40,505 bases of DNA from a virus, in IMG/VR virus record IMGVR_UViG_3300022223_000012, positions 1 through 40,505 of that record, one strand, 5' to 3'. The notes below the pieces were generated by a model. The model saw nothing but the letters and a program-made list of their open reading frames with translations, was not told the origin of the DNA and ran no database searches. A program made the position numbers and the translations under genes. Shown in pieces: positions 13,335-21,915 of this stretch (the first letter of the stretch is position 1; each line of letters opens with the position of its first letter).

Positions 13335-16300
13335 CTATGCTGTCTTTAATCCCGCGCCGCGGGCTATCACGTCCACGGTGCGCGCCACGCCCGCACCCCC
13401 GTTAATAATCTGCAAATCAAACCCCGCCACGGTGGCATTGGTAATGGCGTAATGGTCACCGCTTTGCATGCCGTAAATGGTTACGCCAATGGCGGGGGCT
13501 ATATAAAATTCATAATTGTAATTGATGCGCAGGCCGGCGGCGGGCACCGCCAGCCCCGGGTGGGTTTCGGGGCGCTCGTCCATATCCAGTATGGCGTTCA
13601 GTTCGTTTATATGTATATTGTTATTACCATCGGCAGTTAGCAGCGCCCGAAAATCAAACGCCCGCGCCGTGTACTCACCCACAATAAAGTTTTGCCAGGC
13701 GCTCCAGTTGGCGTCCAGCTCAAAGACATAGCCCGCGCCCTGGCCGCTGGCGCTCACATCCACGCCAAACGCCCCGGCCACCAGCCGCTTGGCGTCCGGG
13801 GTTATCGCCACCGCGCTGCCCAGGCAATCACTTAACACGCCATCGCTGGCAGTTATGCGGGCAATCTCGCCCCAGGTTGTGCCACCCTTGTGCTGGTACA
13901 CATACACCGCGCCCTGGTCGCCGGCCGCGTCGTTGGCATACGCCGCACCCACCACCAGCCACCGGCCATCGGCCGACAGCGCCACATCATAGCCAAAAGA
14001 ATCATAAGCCAGCGGGCTGCTGCCGGTAATGCGCACATCCACCCAGCCCGCGCCGGTGCGCGTGAAACAATACGCACAGCCCTGCCGTGGGCGGCCGTCC
14101 ACGGTTTCCCACTTGGCGCCGGCCACCACGGTGCGGCCGTCGTCGCTCACATCCACACGCCATCCGGTTTGCGATTCAAACCCCGCGCCCGTTGCCAGCA
14201 GCTTGGTTTCGGTCCATGTGCCGTTGCCGTTGTCGGTGTAGTGATACACCGCGCCCTGGTCGGTGTTCGCGCCGTTGTCTTTGCCATAGGCACCCACCAC
14301 CACCGTGCCGGCATCGGGGGTTATCGCCACGGCTGTGCCAAAGTAATCTGTCCCTATACCGTCGCTGGGCTGCAGCTTGGCGATTTCTGCCCAGTTGTCG
14401 GTTAATTCAAACAAGTACACCGCCTGCGCGGTGGCGGTGCCAGTGTACGTGCCTGCGGCAATGGTGGTACCGTCCGGGGTTATGGCCACGCCATAACCAA
14501 GCTGCTGCCAGTTTGTGCCATCACTGGCCACCAGCTTGGTTTCCACCCAACTGCCGGCCACTAATTCATATACATACACCGCGCCCTGGTCGGTGTTCGC
14601 GCCCACTGTCGCGCGCTTGCTGCCCACCACCACCGTGGTGCCGCCCGCGTCTATGGCCACACTATGGCCAAAATGGTCGTTGGCTTCGCCATCACTGGCC
14701 ACCAGCTTGGTTTCCACCCAACTGCCGGCCACTAATTCATATACATACACCGCGCCCTGGTCGGTATTGCCACCCACGTCGGCCGCGTACGCACCCAGCA
14801 CCACCGCCGTGCCGTCGGCGTTAATCGCCGCCGCCCCATAGTGCCCCAGCAAATCACTGGCGGCGCCATCACTGGCCACCAGCTTGGCCAGTTCCTGCGT
14901 GGCGTATTGCGTGGCGCTGCTCACCGCGCTGTGCCGTATTTGCAGGGTGGCACGTGCCGCGCCTTCGGCGGTGGTGGCCATGTCCGCCCGGGCGCGCACA
15001 TTAAACACGCCGCCCAGGTCTATGGGTGCATCAAAGTAATGCGCACCGTCAGCAAACAGCCCGCCCAGGCTGTCAACAAATCCCCAGCTGTCCATGTTGC
15101 CCGGCTCGTCATCCCAAAACCCGCTGCCGGAAAGTTTGGCCAGGTTGTCCACGGCAATGGTGTGATACGCCAGCCCGGCAAAGTCCGGCTGCTGCGGGTT
15201 ATCCGCCACAATATCCGCGGCCAGTATGTCCGCCGCGTTGCTGGATACCTTGGCCGCGCTCAGTGATTCCTCGCGCTCGCTGTCGCGGAATTTAAACATA
15301 TATGTTCCGGTTAGCAGCGGCAGCTGCACGCCCGTGCTGTTGCCGGCAATCTTGCCGCCTATGGCCTCGCCATCGGCCCACTCGGCGCCGGTTAGCTTGC
15401 TGCTAAACCGTGCCACCACCGTGCCGCCCACGCGCACGTCCAGGTCCGGGGCTTCGTCCCACTCAAACAACGCCATGCGGTCTACAATATTCATACTCAG
15501 GCCGGTGACATTGGCCGGCTTGTCCGTCAACCCTTGCACGGTGTAGCGTGTCACCGGGCTGTCGGCATACACCCCGCCCAGCCCCAGCGCCCGCACAAAC
15601 AGCTGCACAATGCCCGGCACCATGTCGTGCAGGGTTTGCTGTAGTTGCTTTGTTTTGCCGCCATCTAGCCACGCGCCGGCGCTGGTCAGTTCGTAGCGGT
15701 AAAACAACTGGTACTCCACACCCGGATACGCCACCGCAGCCCACTTAACCACCGTGCGCACGCGCACGCCGCTGGATTTAACCGCGTTATATTTTTCTTC
15801 TGTTACCACCGGCGCGGCCGGTGCAGGCATAGAAAACGGGTTAGGCAGCGTGGTGTTGGGTGAAAGGTCCACCGTGGTTTCGTTGCCATAGTTCCAGTCG
15901 TATATCCCGGGGGCTTCTTCTGCCAGCACCAGCGTGTCGGCAAAGTCGGCAAAATCCCAGCCGGTAACCTTAAATTCCTTGCCCACAAACCCAAGGTAAT
16001 CCAGGTTAACCGCCACGGTATCCATGGGCGCCAGTCGGAACACACTGCGCTGCCCCGGCCATTTCAGGGCAATGCCCTGGCGGCTGCGCTCTAGCTCAAT
16101 TTTTGCCAGCCGTTGCGCCTCGTAGGGGTCGGCGGTAAAGGGCAGGTTAATGTCGCGCTCGATGCGCTCGCCGTCCTCGCTCTCGTACAGCGCATTGCTC
16201 ACCACCGGAAAATCCGTTATTTGCCAGTACTTGTTCGGGTCGCGGTAGGTGCCACGCACGGCATTAAACCGGTACTTGCGCGGGTTAATGGTTTGCACCT

Positions 16301-17930
16301 CCAGCGCGCCGGCCAGGTCGCTTTCGTCTATCGTCGCCACCGGTGCGGTGTAGGCTTCGGCGTACAGCTCCCACACACCGCCCGGCCGCACGGCGCGCAC
16401 GCCGGTGGTGGTCAGCTTGGCCAGTATATCCATGGGCTGCTGGTTTAGTGTTATTGCACCATTACAGGTATAGCGCGGCTGCTGCAGCACCAGCGTGCCG
16501 CCGCTGCCGCCGGTGGTAATGGTTACCGGTATGCCCACGTTATCCTTGTCTATCACCGTGGCCACGTGCGTGCCGTTTATATCCGGCACGCTGCCCGTGT
16601 GGCCACTTACCACAATGGTGCCACCCTCCACCACACCGTGCCCGGGCACATTCAGCACCCCCGGCGCCGACAGCCCGGTGCCGCTGCTTACAATGCTGCG
16701 CTGCAGTACGTTAACCGTTTCCTCGCACACATTGGCCGCAGCAATAACGGTGGCGTCGTTTATCTCGTCATCATCACAGCTCAGGCCGTACGGCATGGCT
16801 ATATAGTCGCGTATGCACAGCGCGGCGTTTTGGCTCCAGCTGCAGCGGCTCACCGTGCCGCCGGATCCGGCCGTGGTAAAAGTCAGCACCGCACCGGTGG
16901 CCGGGTTCGCCAGCGTAAACGTGGTGCTGCTGGGCACTGTGAGCACTTCGTATTTTTTTGCAATCGCCGGCGTGCCACCGGTGTGCCCGCCCAGCCAGGC
17001 CATATCACCCGCCGCCAGGCCGTGCGGCGTGTCGGTACTAAACACACCCGCCAGCGTGCAGCCGGTTATGTTGGCCTTGGCCGCGCGCGGGTCATACACC
17101 AGCGCGCCTTTGATTATGGCTTTAATCGCTGGCGGCCCGGCGGTCCATTGTCGTACCTCCCATTGCAGTTGCGCATGCACATAGGCCATGCCGGCCAGCC
17201 GGTGTGCGCTGGTCCACTCATCCGGCACCGCCGCCACCAGCTCGGCGTCGGCTGCTTGGGCGTGGCTGCCTTCGTGCGGGTATAGCGTGTGAAAAGTGCC
17301 CGCCTCGTTCTCGATGGTAATATCCCACAGCGCACTGTCGGCGTTAGCAGTTACCACTAACTCGGTGTCTATATCCTTGGCCTCAACAATTATTTCATTG
17401 CCATAGCCCACGCGCTGGCCCAGGGTTACAGTAAAGTCAAAGCTGCCATAGCCCGGTGTTTCCCATATTGTTTGCAGCAGCAGCAGCGTGGTGGTGTAGC
17501 CGTCGCGCAATTCGTTAGCAACAAATAGCTGGCCGTTTATGGTAATGCTGATTTTATTGCTAGTGCTATAAGCCCGCGTCTGCCCCATGGTCATGGTGGC
17601 TTTCACCTTGGCAATAGCGGTATGGTTGGCACCACTGGCCAGGCTGTCGTTAAAATAGACATCCTCAATAGCCGCCACCTTGTGCGCGGCCACAGGTACC
17701 ACCATGTGCAGGTATTCATCATCGGCGCCGCTGCTGGCCACGTACACCAGCGGCCCACTGTTTACCGTGCGGCCATACACCACCGACCGCGGCGCCGTGG
17801 CAGTGCGCACCATAATGCTGTTGTCGTCGTATTCCGGCTGCACATACTTAAACTTTTTGGCCTTCTGGAAAGCGCTGGCCAGTATCGTTACTGCGTAGCC
17901 CACAACAAGGTTGGCAACAACTTGCGCCAT
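13335..17930 (-). CDS. Large tail-tip protein carrying seven FG-GAP-like repeats
   Basis: ATG 17930 overlaps the previous TAA (TAATG), giving 1531 aa. The hydrophobic start (VVANLVVGYAVTILASAF) and the beta-rich N-terminal 650 residues fit J/megatron-type tail-tip proteins. Residues about 695-900 look like two fibronectin III domains. Residues about 1010-1410 contain seven tandem FG-GAP-like repeats of about 52-58 residues: LVASDG, then FGxxVAIxxDGTTVVVGA, then DQGAVYVYEL. Seven is the number expected for a closed beta-propeller. The C-terminal 115 residues are again beta-rich. It would contact the cell surface and trigger DNA delivery; the propeller may bind receptor or glycan (inference). 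Confidence 0.8.
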   Translation of the reverse strand: MAQVVANLVVGYAVTILASAFQKAKKFKYVQPEYDDNSIMVRTATAPRSVVYGRTVNSGPLVYVASSGADDEYLHMVVPVAAHKVAAIEDVYFNDSLASGANHTAIAKVKATMTMGQTRAYSTSNKISITINGQLFVANELRDGYTTTLLLLQTIWETPGYGSFDFTVTLGQRVGYGNEIIVEAKDIDTELVVTANADSALWDITIENEAGTFHTLYPHEGSHAQAADAELVAAVPDEWTSAHRLAGMAYVHAQLQWEVRQWTAGPPAIKAIIKGALVYDPRAAKANITGCTLAGVFSTDTPHGLAAGDMAWLGGHTGGTPAIAKKYEVLTVPSSTTFTLANPATGAVLTFTTAGSGGTVSRCSWSQNAALCIRDYIAMPYGLSCDDDEINDATVIAAANVCEETVNVLQRSIVSSGTGLSAPGVLNVPGHGVVEGGTIVVSGHTGSVPDINGTHVATVIDKDNVGIPVTITTGGSGGTLVLQQPRYTCNGAITLNQQPMDILAKLTTTGVRAVRPGGVWELYAEAYTAPVATIDESDLAGALEVQTINPRKYRFNAVRGTYRDPNKYWQITDFPVVSNALYESEDGERIERDINLPFTADPYEAQRLAKIELERSRQGIALKWPGQRSVFRLAPMDTVAVNLDYLGFVGKEFKVTGWDFADFADTLVLAEEAPGIYDWNYGNETTVDLSPNTTLPNPFSMPAPAAPVVTEEKYNAVKSSGVRVRTVVKWAAVAYPGVEYQLFYRYELTSAGAWLDGGKTKQLQQTLHDMVPGIVQLFVRALGLGGVYADSPVTRYTVQGLTDKPANVTGLSMNIVDRMALFEWDEAPDLDVRVGGTVVARFSSKLTGAEWADGEAIGGKIAGNSTGVQLPLLTGTYMFKFRDSEREESLSAAKVSSNAADILAADIVADNPQQPDFAGLAYHTIAVDNLAKLSGSGFWDDEPGNMDSWGFVDSLGGLFADGAHYFDAPIDLGGVFNVRARADMATTAEGAARATLQIRHSAVSSATQYATQELAKLVASDGAASDLLGHYGAAAINADGTAVVLGAYAADVGGNTDQGAVYVYELVAGSWVETKLVASDGEANDHFGHSVAIDAGGTTVVVGSKRATVGANTDQGAVYVYELVAGSWVETKLVASDGTNWQQLGYGVAITPDGTTIAAGTYTGTATAQAVYLFELTDNWAEIAKLQPSDGIGTDYFGTAVAITPDAGTVVVGAYGKDNGANTDQGAVYHYTDNGNGTWTETKLLATGAGFESQTGWRVDVSDDGRTVVAGAKWETVDGRPRQGCAYCFTRTGAGWVDVRITGSSPLAYDSFGYDVALSADGRWLVVGAAYANDAAGDQGAVYVYQHKGGTTWGEIARITASDGVLSDCLGSAVAITPDAKRLVAGAFGVDVSASGQGAGYVFELDANWSAWQNFIVGEYTARAFDFRALLTADGNNNIHINELNAILDMDERPETHPGLAVPAAGLRINYNYEFYIAPAIGVTIYGMQSGDHYAITNATVAGFDLQIINGGAGVARTVDVIARGAGLKTA
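14518..14594 (-). repeat. 77-bp direct repeat inside the propeller, copy 1
   Basis: Identical over 77 bp to 14689-14765, offset 171 bp (57 codons, one repeat unit). The other propeller units have diverged, so this identity implies recent unit duplication or gene conversion. Confidence 0.85.
14689..14765 (-). repeat. 77-bp direct repeat inside the propeller, copy 2
   Basis: Second perfect copy of the 77-bp unit, encoding the same LVASDG-adjacent and DQGAVYVYELVAG strands. Recombination between copies would remove or add exactly one 57-residue propeller blade in frame. Confidence 0.85.
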
Positions 17931-18361
17931 TACCCCACCCTCCACGCGCAGGCGGCGTGCAGTGTATCTATGCGCACTTGCCCGCCATCAGCAGACAAAA
18001 ACACACTCACACGGCCAAGGCATACACCCAGCGCGCCCATGCCATCGTCGGTGGCCTGGTATACAATATCGCCGCGCCGCGCATACGTGGCCGCCACCGG
18101 TGCGCCCAGCACCGTGCTGGCCAGCTTGTCCAGCCCGCCGTGTTTGTTAACCAGTCGTCGGGCACCGGTTTGGCTGCGATAGCGCGCCAGCAATGGTGCC
18201 GCCACCGGTTCACCGGTTACAGCGGCAATGGCGCGCGCGGCAAACTGTGCGCAATCGTGTTGGCCATAACAAAACGGCAGCGCCGCGGTATCGGCCACAC
18301 ACTGCTGCAGGCGGTGTTCCCATCCTGGCGGGCGCTGCATCATACGCGGATTTGCCCCCAT
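17930..18361 (-). CDS. Tail-tip peptidase-like protein (NlpC/P60 type, DUF6950-like)
   Basis: In this 143-aa protein the segment ALPFCYGQHDCAQFAARAIA (about 27-46) matches the Cys-bearing N-terminal helix of NlpC/P60-related tail proteins, with Cys37 as probable nucleophile. A later RRGDIVYQATDDGMGALGVC supplies the beta-sheet core, but the usual His is replaced or shifted. Its place directly before the large tip protein is the slot of the cell-wall peptidase in lambda- and GTA-like tails. It overlaps its upstream neighbour by 22 nt. Confidence 0.65.
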   Translation of the reverse strand: MGANPRMMQRPPGWEHRLQQCVADTAALPFCYGQHDCAQFAARAIAAVTGEPVAAPLLARYRSQTGARRLVNKHGGLDKLASTVLGAPVAATYARRGDIVYQATDDGMGALGVCLGRVSVFLSADGGQVRIDTLHAACAWRVG

Positions 18362-18897
18362 GTTAATGTGCGGTCCACCATGGCTTCGGTATATTCCAGC
18401 CCCTTGTCGCCCGGTACCTTGGCTTGCTGGTCGGCGTGGTTATAGCGTTCAACGCGCGGCCGGTCCCAGTCTGTTAACTTGTCGCGGGTGCGCAGGGTAA
18501 TGGTGCCCTGCTTGCCCACGGCAATGGCCATATCATCCACCCGCCCGGCGTGGATGATTTCAGGATCCGGCACCAGCTGGTGGTTGGCATCCAGCGCCGC
18601 TATAAATATTTTACATACTGCATTTTGGTAGGTTTCAGTCAGCGCCACCGCCACCAGGTCATTGGGCACGCCGCTTAGTGTCAGGGTTACGCCGCCGGCT
18701 TTAAGCTCCACGCTTTCTTCTATGGTTTCAATGCGGCCAAGCTGGCCGACGCCTTTATACAGGTTGCCGTTGTAACTCAAATCGCCCACGCCGCTGTGCA
18801 CATACACCGGCGTGGAAAAATACAACGCCACCAGCACCACCGCGGCGGTGTGCTCTGCCTGTAGTGCAGCATCAAGCTGGGCCGTTAATGCGCGCAT
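18340..18897 (-). CDS. Tail-tip hub-type protein (DUF2163-like position)
   Basis: This 185-aa beta-rich protein contains VALYFSTPVYVHSGVGDLSY, IETIEESVELKAGGVTLTLS, and a terminal TRDKLTDWDRPRVERYNHAD. The pattern of a curved beta domain measuring 'height above a surface' resembles the hub proteins between distal tail and peptidase genes in siphoviruses and gene transfer agents. The start overlaps the previous stop by one base (TAATG). Identity is inferred mainly from order and composition. Confidence 0.6.
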   Translation of the reverse strand: MRALTAQLDAALQAEHTAAVVLVALYFSTPVYVHSGVGDLSYNGNLYKGVGQLGRIETIEESVELKAGGVTLTLSGVPNDLVAVALTETYQNAVCKIFIAALDANHQLVPDPEIIHAGRVDDMAIAVGKQGTITLRTRDKLTDWDRPRVERYNHADQQAKVPGDKGLEYTEAMVDRTLTWGQIRV

Positions 18898-19499
18898 TAA
18901 AAAATGGCCTCCATGGCACTAAACACAAACCCAAATTGCACCGCGTTTTGCTCGTCCCAGCCCACGCTGTCGCTGGTCAGCGCCAGCACGCAGGTGGGGT
19001 TATCTATGGTTAGTGTGGCATTGTCTGCCGGGCTGTTGCGCAGCGGCGGTTCAAACGCCAGCACCGCCTGGCCGCCGGCGTTGCTGTTGGCATCGGCGGT
19101 TAAAACTTTTAATTCATCACCCACGCTAAAGTGGTCGCCCACTTTCAGCCAGCCCGCCGTGTTGGCCGGCAAGCCATCCACCGCCAGGCTGGTGCCGGTT
19201 TGGCTGCTGCCATTCACACGCGGCACACCACCGCCCACACCACGCGGTTGGCTCCACAATACACTGCCACCATAAAACCGCCCGGCCATGCCGCGCAGCT
19301 GCATAAAAAATGCCGACCACTCGGCCGCCTTGTCTTTATCCATGCGCGGCAAGGTAAATGTAAAATGCCACGCCGCGCCCGGCAGCTCAGTAGTGCGGCG
19401 CACGTTGTTTAGCGGGCTGGTATGCGTCATGGTGTTAGACACCATGCGCACCAGCACTTGCGCCTTACCGGTAATGCCTGGCATGGTCAGTATCGGCAT
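18897..19499 (-). CDS. Distal tail-type protein
   Basis: This 200-aa protein begins with a beta-rich N-terminus that has WHFTFTLPRMDKDKAAEWSA, a pattern seen in distal tail proteins where residues around AAxWxAFxxxLRG wrap the tube end. A middle insertion (GTSLAVDGLPANTAGWLKVG, then GDELKVLTAD) looks like a small beta-barrel. It follows the tape measure, with TGATG coupling. It would form the ring joining tail tube to tip. Confidence 0.6.
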   Translation of the reverse strand: MPILTMPGITGKAQVLVRMVSNTMTHTSPLNNVRRTTELPGAAWHFTFTLPRMDKDKAAEWSAFFMQLRGMAGRFYGGSVLWSQPRGVGGGVPRVNGSSQTGTSLAVDGLPANTAGWLKVGDHFSVGDELKVLTADANSNAGGQAVLAFEPPLRNSPADNATLTIDNPTCVLALTSDSVGWDEQNAVQFGFVFSAMEAIF

Positions 19500-21220
19500 C
19501 AGGCGGCCCGCCTGCCCACGGCCTGCGCCATGCGCCCGCCGCGTTCAATCTCTTGCAGCAGTGCCTCGCGGGTTTGTGCCACTACCAGTGGCAGCACTGC
19601 CATTACACGCTGCTCCACATCGCCATCACCACCGCCCACGTTAATATTGTTGGTGACACTCACATCACCGCCCAGCTTGTTGTTGGGCACAATGCTGCCG
19701 GCCTCACGTGGCACAAACAGCTCCGGCCCCATCTCGCCCACAAGGTAAGTCTGGTTAGCGTTTACCGCACCGCCCAGCGCCTGCCCGGTGGTGGTGCCAC
19801 CCAGGCCGGATACAATGGCATTAACCATGGGCTTGGTCAGTGTCTGCGTAATCACAATGCGGGCAATGTCGCGCAGTATCGCGCGCACAAAGTCATCCCA
19901 GCGCGCCTCCCCTGTTTCCAGCGCATCGATAAAGGTATCAGTAAATTCATCACCCCAGCCGCGTATGGCGGCCTCAAGCTCGGCCAGGTTTTCGTTTTGC
20001 TTGTCGGCGCTGTCGTCGCTGGCTTTCTCGGCGCGGTCGTATGCATTTTCAACCGCCAGCGCCCACTGCTCAAAGTTAATTTTATTGGCGGTTAATAATT
20101 CATCGTATAACGATAAATCCTTGGCCAGCACGCGCATGGGGTCCACCGCGTCTTTGAGTTTCTCGGCGTGCTTGTCCAGTGCGTCGTTGTGTTTGGCCGC
20201 CGCGTCGGCGGCCTCTTTCTGTGCCGCCGCCGCCTTGCGGTCCACATTTTCGTCGGTGTCGCCTTGGGCCTTTTTCTCCGCTATGTATTTTTTCAGCAGC
20301 GCCACACGCTGGCGCATGGATTCCGTGGCCGCCTCGTCCCACTCGATGCTTTCAAACTTCGCCAGCTTGTTTGCTGCTTCTTCCAGCTCGGCGTTTAAAT
20401 CGGCCAGGCTCAGGTTTTCCACGCCGTCCACAAATTCAACAAGGCCGCGGCTAAGGTTGTTTAGCCCTTCGGTTGTGCCTTCTGACACCCAGCTTAAAAA
20501 GCTGGTGCCACCCACCTGGCCAATGGTGCGGCCCAGCTTGCCAAACGCATCCTGCAGATTGCTGACCTTGCCCACCAGCGTGTCGGCTTGCTCGGCCATG
20601 GCGCCGGCAAACTGGTTATTGCCTATGGCCATCAAGTATTGCTCAATTTCGTATGAGTTTTTGCCCACGGTGGTGGTGACATCATTAAACAAAAACTTGA
20701 CCTTGTCGCCCTCTTGCCGGGCCACGATGCCAAACTGCTTTAGGCTTTCCATTTCGCCGGTAGTGGCGGCGACCACGGCATCCACAAATTGGTTAATATC
20801 TTTATTCATCGCGCTGGCAGTGTTGCCGTAGCTCTCCAGCGCGGCGCGGCTCGGGTCCAGGCCCACAGCTTTTAACTTGATAAAGGCCTGCGTAATCTGG
20901 CCAATTTCGTACGGGGTGGTGGCACCAAAATCCTCTATCCATTCCATGGCGCGCGCGGCGCCCTGGCTGCTGCCGGTCACTGTTTTGAGTGTGGCGTTCA
21001 GGCGCTCAAACTCCATAATGGCACCAAAGGTAAACTTGGTGGCCCCGGCCGTGGCCAGCCCCAGCATAATTCCCTTTAGGTTGCCCAGGCTCTGGCCGGT
21101 GGCTTTTGCGTCTTTATCAACACCCTTTAGCGCCTGCCCGGTGCCGGCAAGCGATGCCGACACCTTGCCGGCGCCGTCGGTTTCGATCTTGATTAAAAGG
21201 GTATCACTCTGCGTTGACAC
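19499..21220 (-). CDS. Tape measure protein
   Basis: This 573-aa protein starts at GTG 21220. The N-terminal region matches tape-measure proteins: LRAxL-like LNATLKTVTGSSQGAARAME and IEDFGATTPYEIGQITQAF. A long Ala/Lys/Glu helix-rich region (about 270-400) and a C-terminal segment with GQALGGAVNANQTYLVGEMG, then PELFVPREAG, are also typical of these proteins. It sets tail length and is ejected into the cell. At about 1.5 angstrom per residue it predicts a tail of roughly 85 nm (inference). It overlaps the chaperone frame by 17 nt. Confidence 0.85.
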   Translation of the reverse strand: MSTQSDTLLIKIETDGAGKVSASLAGTGQALKGVDKDAKATGQSLGNLKGIMLGLATAGATKFTFGAIMEFERLNATLKTVTGSSQGAARAMEWIEDFGATTPYEIGQITQAFIKLKAVGLDPSRAALESYGNTASAMNKDINQFVDAVVAATTGEMESLKQFGIVARQEGDKVKFLFNDVTTTVGKNSYEIEQYLMAIGNNQFAGAMAEQADTLVGKVSNLQDAFGKLGRTIGQVGGTSFLSWVSEGTTEGLNNLSRGLVEFVDGVENLSLADLNAELEEAANKLAKFESIEWDEAATESMRQRVALLKKYIAEKKAQGDTDENVDRKAAAAQKEAADAAAKHNDALDKHAEKLKDAVDPMRVLAKDLSLYDELLTANKINFEQWALAVENAYDRAEKASDDSADKQNENLAELEAAIRGWGDEFTDTFIDALETGEARWDDFVRAILRDIARIVITQTLTKPMVNAIVSGLGGTTTGQALGGAVNANQTYLVGEMGPELFVPREAGSIVPNNKLGGDVSVTNNINVGGGDGDVEQRVMAVLPLVVAQTREALLQEIERGGRMAQAVGRRAA

Positions 21221-21901
21221 GGCCCCACAACTCCGTTTCCAGTATTCTGATTTTCATCGCCATGGCCTCGTCTATCGTTATGCCCAGCCACCGCGCCACG
21301 GCATCCACCGCGCTATAATCCAGCGCATACGCCCGGCTGCCGCGTGCGGTTATCATCGTGCGCCACTGATTGCTGGATAAATCAAACAGCCGCACCGCAT
21401 CGGCATTGGCCGGCAATACGCGCGGCCGTGGGCATGCCTTGCAATACGTGGTTGCCCTGTTTACGCGCATGCACGATTTGCAATAATCGTGCGTAAACCC
21501 GCCCGGCAAACTGGCGGCATAGCGCAACCACGCTATGAGTTTTTTGCTTCTGCCCCTGCTGCCGTTTCGCGCAGTGCGCGGCGCAGCGCAGCAAGAAAAA
21601 ACGGCAGCCCGCAAACAGCCATAAAGTTTGCCTTGGTAAACTTTAGCGGCGTGCTCTTGTCGGTCTTGCCCTTGGCGACAGCAATGTTTCGCCAGTCGTG
21701 CACCAGCGTAAGCAATGCCGCTATCGGGTCGTCGGCTTTCTCCAGCTCCTGCAGCTTGGGCACTGTCGGCACAGTGATTAACACCTCCGGGCGCTTTTCT
21801 TCTGTCTTGCCGCCATCGGTGGGCACATTCACCACCAGCGGCCACCACACCCGGCCATCTTCGGCAAACACAAATGCGTCGTTGCTCAGTTCCTGCTCCA
21901 T
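21204..21901 (-). CDS. Tail assembly chaperone, long frameshift product
   Basis: A -1 ribosomal shift at 21539-21545 joins the 122-aa frame (from ATG 21901) to an overlapping frame that ends at 21204, giving about 232 aa. After the shift the sequence continues KKLIAWLRYAASLPGG, then a Cys-rich part (CKSC with CKAC, zinc-knuckle-like), then RLFDLSSNQWRTM and a helical C-terminus WLGITIDEAMAM. The G/GT arrangement between tube and tape-measure genes is conserved in siphoviruses. The GT form recruits tube subunits to the tape measure. The downstream frame has no start of its own with a ribosome site. Confidence 0.8.
21533..21901 (-). CDS. Tail assembly chaperone, short (G-like) product
   Basis: This 122-aa protein starts at ATG 21901 with GGAGTT upstream. 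It is read when no frameshift occurs and ends KNS at TAG. The N-terminus (MEQELSNDAFVFAEDGRVWW) and the helical C-terminal half (FLAALRRALRETAAGAEA) fit G-type chaperones that coat the tape measure. It stands directly after the tail tube gene. Confidence 0.8.
   Translation of the reverse strand: MEQELSNDAFVFAEDGRVWWPLVVNVPTDGGKTEEKRPEVLITVPTVPKLQELEKADDPIAALLTLVHDWRNIAVAKGKTDKSTPLKFTKANFMAVCGLPFFLAALRRALRETAAGAEAKNS
21539..21545 (-). other. Programmed -1 frameshift site A AAA AAC
   Basis: On the minus strand the zero frame reads GCA AAA AAC TCA TAG, so the classic slippery heptamer A AAA AAC is in correct phase two codons before the G stop. Slipping back one base gives AAA AAA CTC, entering the long frame that runs to 21204. 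Confidence 0.85.
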
Positions 21902-21915
21902 GCGTATAACTCCGG

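Noticed and set aside
13890-14824. Clustered direct repeats that could suggest a CRISPR or tandem-repeat locus
   Set aside because: The repeats are in frame, 57 codons apart, and encode propeller units; there are no short identical repeats with unique spacers.
21204-21848. Stand-alone 214-codon frame starting at 21848
   Set aside because: Its first half is an out-of-frame reading of the chaperone and it lacks a ribosome site. Only the part after the slippery site is real, as the frameshift product.
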